From Clostridia bacterium (GTDB lineage: Bacteria; Bacillota_A; Clostridia; Christensenellales; Aristaeellaceae): a DNA stretch of 11,190 bases. Made by a program: the position numbers and the translations under genes. This document shows, in pieces, positions 1-5,349 of the stretch; the stretch's first letter is position 1, and the number at the start of each line of letters is the position of its first letter. The notes beneath the pieces were generated by a model, which had not been told where the DNA came from, did no database searches, and saw nothing but the letters and a program-made list of their open reading frames with translations. Where the stretch lies: NCBI GenBank assembly GCA_017648805.1, contig JAGCIC010000082.1, positions 1 through 11,190 on the forward strand, given 5' to 3'.

Positions 1-35
1 CATAAGCCAGGAGACCTGCCCGAACTGTCAGAGGC
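1..35 (+). promoter_or_regulatory. Cobalamin riboswitch, 3' end only (B12 box)
   Basis: Bases 5-20 read AGCCAGGAGACCTGCC, which matches the highly conserved 3' B12-box segment of cobalamin riboswitches. The rest of the aptamer lies upstream of the window, so the 5' limit cannot be given and the 3' limit is approximate. Location about 170 bases ahead of a corrinoid/iron-complex-type ABC transporter gene and a cbi cluster fits the known role of this RNA: binding adenosylcobalamin or a related corrinoid and lowering expression of uptake and synthesis genes. An intrinsic-terminator-like hairpin downstream (116-147) suggests transcriptional control. The motif match is seen directly; the regulatory outcome is inferred. 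Confidence 0.85.
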
Positions 36-115
36 ATTGATTTCTTGGGCAGGGGAGAAGGACAGCCGCAGAGCCGGGGCTCATTTGAGAGCCTGTATCG
101 TGCTTTGTTTGTATG

Positions 116-147
116 TCCCATTCCGTACGGATTTGGGATTTTTCTTT
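116..147 (+). terminator. Candidate riboswitch-controlled intrinsic terminator
   Basis: The outer stem pairs TCCCA (116-120) with TGGGA (134-138). The inner stem pairs TCC (122-124) with GGA (129-131) around a GTAC tetraloop. A small internal loop (one base against two) separates them. The hairpin is followed at once by TTTTTCTTT (139-147), the U-tract expected of a Rho-independent terminator. It lies between the B12 box and the ribosome site of the first gene, as expected for the expression platform of a transcription-terminating cobalamin riboswitch. The stem is only about eight pairs, so strength is uncertain. No long antiterminator partner was found; GGACA at 60-64 could pair with TGTCC at 114-118, but that is weak. 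Confidence 0.65.
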
Positions 148-189
148 AGCTTGCCCGGAAAAATATAATTTCATAACGGAGGCATTCCA

Positions 190-1299
190 ATGAAACGTTT
201 CCCGGCAGTGCTTTTTCTTATCATCGCGCTCATTCTGACCTGCCTGCCCGTCACGGCGGAGACAGCTGGTCTCACCGTTACCGGTTCCCTGGAACTTGAG
301 TACGCGAACCAGTTCAGCGTGGACTTCTGCGAGGGCGGCTACAGCCTTATAACTGTCAGCGACGGCGCGCGTTTTCTGACCATTCCCGAAGGCGCTCAGG
401 TCCCCGAAGGTCTGCCCGAGGACATAGTCACACTGCAGCTGCCGCTTGACAATCTGCTCATTTCTTCCACTCCTACCGTGTCGCTCATAAACGCCATCGG
501 TGCGCTGGACTCTATCGCCACTACCACCAAGGAATACGACGGCTGGTACATCGACGAAGTGAAGGCGGCCATGGACGCCGGCAAGCTCGCCTATATCGGC
601 AGCTACAAGGCCCCCGATTTTGAGGTACTCACTGCCAACAAGCCTCCGTTTGCCGTGTTCTCCACCATGCTGGACAGCGTACCCGAGGTGGCCGACAAAC
701 TCAAGGAGATCGGCATCCCCTACATGCGCGACTGCTCAACATATGAGAACCATCCCCTGGGCCGTATGGAGTGGATCAAGCTCTACGGCGTGCTTTTGGG
801 CAGGGAAGAAGAAGCTCAGGCACATTTTGACGCTCAGAAGGCGCTGATAGACGCCATCCCCGAGGAATCCACCGGCAAGACCGTGGCCATGTTCTACATC
901 ACTTCCAAGGGAGACCTGTACACCCGCCGCGCCGGCGACTACATGGTCAAGATGCTCGAACTGGCGGGCGGCGAGTACGTTCTGCCCGAACTGGCTCCCG
1001 ACCAGAGCGGAACACAGAAGATAGAGGCCGAAGAATTCTATATCGGCGCGGGCGAAGCTGACTATATCGTTTACATATGGTCCATGGGCGGCAAGCCCAC
1101 GACCATGGAGGAGTTCCTGGCCCGCAGTTCCATCCTTGCGGACTTCAAAGCTGTAAAGGAAGGCAATGTGTGGTTCACAACTCCCGATTACTTCCAGATC
1201 TCCCACACTTTGGGTTCCATGATAGCGGACTTCAACAAGATGCTCGTCAATGACGATCCCTCCGTGACCGAGTTCACCTACCTGTTCAAGCTTCCATGA
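190..1299 (+). CDS. ABC transporter substrate-binding protein, iron-complex/corrinoid type (SBP1)
   Basis: This is an extracytoplasmic substrate-binding protein of the helical-backbone (PF01497-like) class that serves siderophore, haem and vitamin B12 importers. Residues 1-23 are a Sec signal peptide with likely cleavage after Val-Thr-Ala; the Cys at 18 is preceded by Thr, so it is not a good lipobox. The segment HPLGRMEWIKLYG (188-200) carries a conserved Glu (E194) of the kind that salt-bridges to the permease in this family. The C-lobe has EAEEFYIGAGEADYIVY (279-295). The start is supported by GGAGG at 178-182. The stop overlaps the permease start (ATGA), and the leader is a cobalamin riboswitch, so a corrinoid, cobalt complex or precursor is the likely ligand. 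A paralogue (SBP2) lies at 5350-6768. Ligand identity cannot be read from sequence. Confidence 0.88.
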   Translation: MKRFPAVLFLIIALILTCLPVTAETAGLTVTGSLELEYANQFSVDFCEGGYSLITVSDGARFLTIPEGAQVPEGLPEDIVTLQLPLDNLLISSTPTVSLINAIGALDSIATTTKEYDGWYIDEVKAAMDAGKLAYIGSYKAPDFEVLTANKPPFAVFSTMLDSVPEVADKLKEIGIPYMRDCSTYENHPLGRMEWIKLYGVLLGREEEAQAHFDAQKALIDAIPEESTGKTVAMFYITSKGDLYTRRAGDYMVKMLELAGGEYVLPELAPDQSGTQKIEAEEFYIGAGEADYIVYIWSMGGKPTTMEEFLARSSILADFKAVKEGNVWFTTPDYFQISHTLGSMIADFNKMLVNDDPSVTEFTYLFKLP

Positions 1300-2327
1300 C
1301 AAAACGATTGACGGCGTTCAGGGCTGCACTGGTGTTCGCGCTGCTGGGCATCGCTTTCGTAGCGATACTCGTGCTCAACGTGAACACAGGCAGTGTGTCC
1401 ATAGCGCCCAAAGAGATATTCAGAATAGTTTTGCTCGGCAAGTCCGACGGGTCTTCCATAGGCAACGTGATATGGAAGATCCGTCTGCCCCGGCTTTTGG
1501 CCGCGGCAGTGCTGGGCGGGGCGCTGTCCGTGTCCGGCTTTCTGCTGCAGACGTTTTTCCGCAACCCCATTGCCGGGCCTTACGTGCTGGGGATTTCCTC
1601 CGGAGCCAAGCTGTTTGTGGGCATAATGATGGTATATGTGCTTAAGTATGTGTCCAGTGTGCCCTTCTGGGCGGTGATGGCAGCGGCATTCGGCGGTTCC
1701 ATGCTGGTGACGCTGTTCGTGCTTTTGTTCGCTCGGCGAGTCAGGAGCATGGCGGCGCTGCTGGTCATAGGCATCATGATAGGCAGTATCTGCACTGCGG
1801 TAACGGATTTCTTTATCACCTTTGCGGACGAAGCCAACGTGGCTAACCTGCACTACTGGTCAATGGGCAGCTTTTCTGCGGTGGCCTGGCCCAACCTGCA
1901 CGTGATATCCGCCATAGTTTTCGTTGCCTTGGCGCTTTCGTTTCTTTTGTCAAAGCCGATCTCCGCCTATCGGCTGGGGGAGAACTATGCCCGCAGCATG
2001 GGCGTTAACGTCAAGCTGTTCCGCGTGGCGCTGATCGGTCTGAGCAGCGTGCTGTCCGCCTGTGTGACGGCGCTGTCCGGGCCGATCTCGTTTGTGGGCG
2101 TCGCTGTGCCCCATATGACCAAGCTGCTGTTCGGCACATCCAAGCCCTCTCTCATAATCCCCGGCTCGTTTCTGTTGGGCGGCGTGTTCTGCATGGGCTG
2201 TGATCTGATCGCCCGCACCGCATTTGCGCCGTCGGAGCTTGCGATAAGCACGGTCACGGCGGTTTTCGGCGCGCCGGTTGTGATCGCACTCATGATAAGC
2301 AGGCAGAGGAGGCGCACAGATGGCTGA
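1296..2327 (+). CDS. ABC transporter permease, FecCD/BtuC family
   Basis: This 343-residue polytopic membrane protein is the usual length for FecCD/BtuC permeases (PF01032), which form the homodimeric channel for siderophores, haem or cobalamin. Family hallmarks are RLPRLLAAAVLGGALSVSG (63-81), then RNPIAGPYVLGISSGA (89-104), a WSMGSFS segment (188-194), and GPISFVGVAVPHMTKLLFG (262-280), the region that contacts the ATPase. Hydrophobic stretches are consistent with about ten helices, starting near residue 8. The gene begins with a 4-base overlap on SBP1 and overlaps the ATPase gene by eight bases, so the three are translationally coupled. BtuC and FecC/D cannot be told apart here; the riboswitch and cbi context favour a corrinoid or cobalt-tetrapyrrole substrate. 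Confidence 0.93.
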   Translation: MTKRLTAFRAALVFALLGIAFVAILVLNVNTGSVSIAPKEIFRIVLLGKSDGSSIGNVIWKIRLPRLLAAAVLGGALSVSGFLLQTFFRNPIAGPYVLGISSGAKLFVGIMMVYVLKYVSSVPFWAVMAAAFGGSMLVTLFVLLFARRVRSMAALLVIGIMIGSICTAVTDFFITFADEANVANLHYWSMGSFSAVAWPNLHVISAIVFVALALSFLLSKPISAYRLGENYARSMGVNVKLFRVALIGLSSVLSACVTALSGPISFVGVAVPHMTKLLFGTSKPSLIIPGSFLLGGVFCMGCDLIARTAFAPSELAISTVTAVFGAPVVIALMISRQRRRTDG

Positions 2328-3429
2328 TTCTGCTGTGTTCGAGACCCGCGGGCTCAGTGTGGGCTACAGAGGCAAAGCGCTGATCAGCGGCATAGACATA
2401 TGCCTGGGACGGGGACGAATTCTGGCGCTGATCGGCCCCAACGGCGCGGGCAAGTCCACCATACTAAAAACAGTGACGGGACAGCTGCCCGCCATTTCAG
2501 GGGAAACGCTCAGAGAGGGCCGGGAACTGGAAAAGTGGCCACTGGCTGAACTGGCCAAAAAGCTGGCAGTGGTGCTTACCGAGAGGGTTCAGCCCGAGAT
2601 GATGACGTGCTTTGAGGTCGCTGCTATGGGGCGCTATCCTTACACGGGGCGATTCGGCGCTTTGACGGCGGAAGACAAGGCAATCGTGCGGGCAACGCTT
2701 GAACAGGTCAGGGCTGATGACATCTCCGATCGGGATTTTTCCCAGATCAGCGACGGGCAGAGGCAGCGGGTGCTGCTTGCGCGGGCACTGTGCCAGCAGC
2801 CGGAGGTACTGGTGCTGGACGAGCCTACTTCCTTCCTGGATATACGCAACAAGATCGAACTGCTGGATATACTGCTTAAGACCGCAAGGGAGAATCATAC
2901 AACGGTCATCCTTTCTCTGCACGAGATAGATCTGGCCGAAAAAGTGTCGGATCTGATCATGTGTGTCAGAGGAGACCATGCCGAGGCACCGGATATACCC
3001 GAAAAGGTGTTCACCGACGACCACATCAGGGAGCTGTACGGGTTGACCCGCGGCAGTTATCTGGTGAGCCGAGGCAGCGTGGAGCTGGTAAAGCCCGAAG
3101 GCGCGCCCAGGGTATTCGTGCTGGGCGGCGGAGGAAGAGGCTTGAATCACTACCGCGAGCTCCAGAAAAAGCGCATACCCTTCGCGGCGGGCGTGCTTTA
3201 TGAGAACGACATGGAGTACGAGGTCGCCGCAGCTCTGGCCCAAACGGTAGTGAGCTGTCCCGGGTTCGATGCCGTGCCCGGAGAGGCTGTCAGGAATGCG
3301 GAAACCTCAATGCTTACCTGCGAAGCCGTGCTGGCCGCGTCCACTGCCGGCGAAGCGAACAGGGAGCTCCTTGAGTATGCCCGGCAGCATAACATGAATA
3401 TTGTGTTCTCCGCGGGAGAACTGCAATAG
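2320..3429 (+). CDS. ABC transporter ATP-binding protein with extra C-terminal domain
   Basis: This is the cytoplasmic ATPase of the importer. Walker A is GPNGAGKST (39-47), the signature is ISDGQRQR (143-150, Asp in place of the second Gly of LSGGQ), Walker B is VLVLDEP (163-169), a D-loop SFLD follows, and the H-loop His is H201. The catalytic part ends near residue 255, the normal size for BtuD/FecE-type ATPases (about 250). A further ~110 residues (260-369) begin with PRVFVLGGGGRGLNHYRELQ. This Gly-rich strand-loop-helix looks Rossmann-like, but I cannot assign it to a known family. GAGGAGG at 2306-2312 supports the start. The ATPase role is certain from motifs; the role of the extension is unknown. 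Confidence 0.93.
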   Translation: MADSAVFETRGLSVGYRGKALISGIDICLGRGRILALIGPNGAGKSTILKTVTGQLPAISGETLREGRELEKWPLAELAKKLAVVLTERVQPEMMTCFEVAAMGRYPYTGRFGALTAEDKAIVRATLEQVRADDISDRDFSQISDGQRQRVLLARALCQQPEVLVLDEPTSFLDIRNKIELLDILLKTARENHTTVILSLHEIDLAEKVSDLIMCVRGDHAEAPDIPEKVFTDDHIRELYGLTRGSYLVSRGSVELVKPEGAPRVFVLGGGGRGLNHYRELQKKRIPFAAGVLYENDMEYEVAAALAQTVVSCPGFDAVPGEAVRNAETSMLTCEAVLAASTAGEANRELLEYARQHNMNIVFSAGELQ

Positions 3430-3453
3430 AATAACAGAATTGGAGGGGAACTC

Positions 3454-4377
3454 ATGAAAAAACTTCTGGCGATCATTTTGGCTTTCGTGCTGCTGCTTGG
3501 CTGCGCATGGGCCGAGGAAGAGGATGAAGAGAACTACGAGACGGGTGACGCCGCACTGGACCTGGTGCGCAACGAGGATGAGATCGGCGAGAAGGAACTG
3601 CTGGTAGTATCCTTCGGCACCAGCTTTAACGACAGCCGCCGCCTGACGATTGGCGGCATCGAAGCAGCCATCGACAAAGCGGTGGAAGACTTTGCCGTAA
3701 GGCGCGCGTTCACCGCGCAGATCATAATAGACCACGTGGAGAGGCGCGACGGCATCCACATCGACAACATGAAAGAGGCGCTGGACCGCGCCGTTGCCAA
3801 TGGCGTCAAGATCCTGGTCGTTCAGCCCACCCACCTTATGCACGGTTTTGAGTACGACGAGCTGGTTGAGGAGCTGGCGGGTTATGCCGACGCCTTCGAG
3901 CAGATCGTTGTTTCCGAGCCCCTGCTGACCACCGACGAAGACTTCGACCGTGTGGCGGACATCATGATCGACATCATCAAGGACTATGATGACGGCAAGA
4001 CCGCCATTGTGTACATGGGGCATGGCACCGAGCACGAGTACAACAAGATCTACTCCCAGATGCAGGACGTGCTTGCGGCGAAGGGCGCCGTGAACTACTA
4101 CATCGGCACGGTGGAAGCCGAGCCTTCCATCGACACAGTGCTTGAAGCCATCAAGGACAAGGGCTACACCCGCGTGGTGCTCAGGGACATGATGGTGGTG
4201 TGCGGCGACCACGCCAACAACGACATGGCGGGTGACGAAGAGGATTCCTGGAAGTCTGTCTTCACTGCCGCGGGCTACGAAGTGGAGTGTGTGCTGGAAG
4301 GTCTGGGCCAGGTGCCCGCTATCCAGCAGATCTACGTGGAGCACGCACTGGAAGCCGTTGCCGCAAGCGCTGAATAA
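3454..4377 (+). CDS. cbiK: Exported sirohydrochlorin cobaltochelatase (CbiK type)
   Basis: CbiK inserts Co(II) into sirohydrochlorin, an early step of anaerobic B12 synthesis. Family motifs are VSFGTSFNDSR (52-62), HGFEYDEL (130-137), MGHGTEHEYN (188-197) and CGDHANNDMAGDEEDSWK (250-267). By recalled alignment to Salmonella CbiK, E133, H190 and H253 match its metal-binding Glu89, His145 and His207. Unlike the cytoplasmic Salmonella enzyme, this one starts with a signal sequence: a hydrophobic stretch 3-15, then LLLGC (13-17), which fits a lipobox (Cys17), and an acidic linker (21-34). It is therefore probably a membrane-anchored lipoprotein, or cleaved after AWA. Known exported relatives are Desulfovibrio vulgaris CbiKP (periplasmic, binds haem) and P. 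gingivalis IhtB. GGAGGGG at 3442-3448 sets the start. Ile codons are strongly biased to ATC. Confidence 0.93.
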   Translation: MKKLLAIILAFVLLLGCAWAEEEDEENYETGDAALDLVRNEDEIGEKELLVVSFGTSFNDSRRLTIGGIEAAIDKAVEDFAVRRAFTAQIIIDHVERRDGIHIDNMKEALDRAVANGVKILVVQPTHLMHGFEYDELVEELAGYADAFEQIVVSEPLLTTDEDFDRVADIMIDIIKDYDDGKTAIVYMGHGTEHEYNKIYSQMQDVLAAKGAVNYYIGTVEAEPSIDTVLEAIKDKGYTRVVLRDMMVVCGDHANNDMAGDEEDSWKSVFTAAGYEVECVLEGLGQVPAIQQIYVEHALEAVAASAE

Positions 4378-4396
4378 TCACATAAGGGAACGTTCC

Positions 4397-4424
4397 GCAG
4401 GGGCGGCCTTTGAGCCGCCCCTGC
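4397..4424 (+). terminator. Perfect GC-rich hairpin between cbiK and the lipoprotein gene
   Basis: GCAGGGGCGGC (4397-4407) and GCCGCCCCTGC (4414-4424) form a perfect 11-bp stem with a CTTTGA loop. It lies 20 bases past the cbiK stop codon and just upstream of the lipoprotein gene. No T-run follows (ACGAGGTCA...), so it is not a standard Rho-independent terminator. It may instead act as a weak or partial terminator, or as an RNA-stability or processing element that sets the ratio between upstream and downstream genes. The structure is seen directly; the function is inferred. Confidence 0.5.
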
Positions 4425-4428
4425 ACGA

Positions 4429-4440
4429 GGTCATATGACC
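4429..4440. promoter_or_regulatory. 12-bp perfect palindrome, possible operator
   Basis: GGTCATATGACC is a perfect 12-base palindrome, four bases after the GC-rich hairpin and ending 23 bases before the lipoprotein start codon. Position and symmetry would suit a dimeric regulator site, but no convincing -35/-10 pair was found beside it and no second copy was noticed in the window. It may also be chance. Confidence 0.25.
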
Positions 4441-4463
4441 CTGACACGGGAGGATGAGTGCAT

Positions 4464-5312
4464 ATGAAACGTGTGATCTGCCTGCTGCTGGCGCTGATGC
4501 TTATAGGCGGTTGCGCTGAAAGCGCGCCGATAGGTACCGTTGCCACCGAGGAGGAGATGACGGATGTGAGCGAGCTGGATACTGAAGGCCTGTTCCCGGT
4601 AACGGCAGACATGCTCATTGAAGGTACATACCGGGTGAAGGTGGATTCGTCCTCCGCAATGTTCAAAATCGTGGACTGCGTTCTCACTGTCGAAGACGGG
4701 CGGATGAGCGTCCGCCTGTATATGAAAAGCAGGGCGTACACGTATATGTATCCCGGCACCGCGCAGGATGCGTCCCGGACACCTCAAAACGAGCTGTGTG
4801 CGCTGAATGAAGACGATATCGGCTTGTATTTCGAACTGCCGGCGGATGCGCTGGACAGCCCGTACATCTGCGCCGCGCTGAGTGACAGGAAGCAGGCCTG
4901 GTACCCCAGAACACTGGTGTTCAGGTCGGATTCCCTGCCGCTGGAGGCGTTTACGGCCGAAAAACTGATCACAGCCGGAACTTTGGGGCTGTCTGACGGC
5001 AAATATGAATGCGAAGCGGTGCTTGAAGGCAAGGGCAGGACGACAGTTAAGTCACCTGCCGTTATAACGGTCAAAAACGGGGAATGCACCGCGCACATAG
5101 TGTTTTCCACGGCAAAGATCGACTACATCATAGTGAACGATGAAAAATATACGCCTGTATCCGCGGAAGGCGGCGCGGCGTTTGACATACCGGTGGCCGT
5201 GTTTGACCGGAAGATCGCTGTCACGGTGGACTCCACTGCGATCAAACCCGCCACAGAGGTGGCTTACAGTGTGACGTTCTTTTCCGGAACGCTTTGCGCC
5301 GTAAGCGAATAA
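4464..5312 (+). CDS. Surface lipoprotein with two NEAT-like/Ig-like domains
   Basis: I do not recognise a named family. The start at ATG 4464 is preferred over GTG 4458 because GGGAGGA (4448-4454) is nine bases from the ATG but only three from the GTG. The signal peptide ends in a good lipobox, LIGGC (13-17), so Cys17 is probably lipidated. After a polar linker there are two beta-rich modules. Domain A (about 53-155) contains VEDGRMSVRLYMKSRAYTYM and ends DRKQAWYPRTLVF. Domain B (about 178-273) contains SPAVITVKNGECTAHIVFS and FDIPVAVFDRKIAVTVDS. Domain B aligns clearly with the N-terminal domain of the next gene's product. The strand pattern resembles NEAT haem-binding domains, but the YxxxY haem motif is absent. 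A substrate-capture or relay role with the binding proteins is inferred from context. Confidence 0.85.
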   Translation: MKRVICLLLALMLIGGCAESAPIGTVATEEEMTDVSELDTEGLFPVTADMLIEGTYRVKVDSSSAMFKIVDCVLTVEDGRMSVRLYMKSRAYTYMYPGTAQDASRTPQNELCALNEDDIGLYFELPADALDSPYICAALSDRKQAWYPRTLVFRSDSLPLEAFTAEKLITAGTLGLSDGKYECEAVLEGKGRTTVKSPAVITVKNGECTAHIVFSTAKIDYIIVNDEKYTPVSAEGGAAFDIPVAVFDRKIAVTVDSTAIKPATEVAYSVTFFSGTLCAVSE

Positions 5313-5349
5313 AAGAGACGGTGCCATGCCATATAGAGGAGGCTGCCGT

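Noticed and set aside
164..169. Perfect TATAAT that could be a -10 box just before SBP1
   Set aside because: No acceptable -35 lies 16-18 bases upstream (only T-rich terminator tail), and initiation there would leave almost no leader ahead of the ribosome site. Probably chance, though a riboswitch-bypassing start cannot be excluded.
2749..2760. Asp in the ABC signature (SDGQ instead of SGGQ) as a sign of an inactive ATPase
   Set aside because: From memory, SDGQ/SDGE signatures occur in other iron-complex ATPases, and Walker A, Walker B and the H-loop are intact, so this looks like a family trait.
3307..4344. Long minus-strand open frame (345 codons) opposite cbiK
   Set aside because: It is a shadow of GC-rich, codon-biased cbiK. 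The translation shows no family motif, is rich in His and Val from reverse-complemented codons, and spans the gap between two real plus-strand genes.
4397..4424. GC-rich hairpin as a full operon-ending terminator
   Set aside because: No T-run follows and the next gene is close, on the same strand and functionally linked, so complete termination is unlikely.
4458..4463. In-frame GTG start for the lipoprotein
   Set aside because: It is only three bases from the ribosome site; ATG 4464 has nine-base spacing and gives a standard MKR signal start.
5326..5349. In-frame upstream ATG for SBP2
   Set aside because: The AGAGGAGG ribosome site lies inside this segment and is placed for the ATG at 5350, where a proper signal peptide begins.
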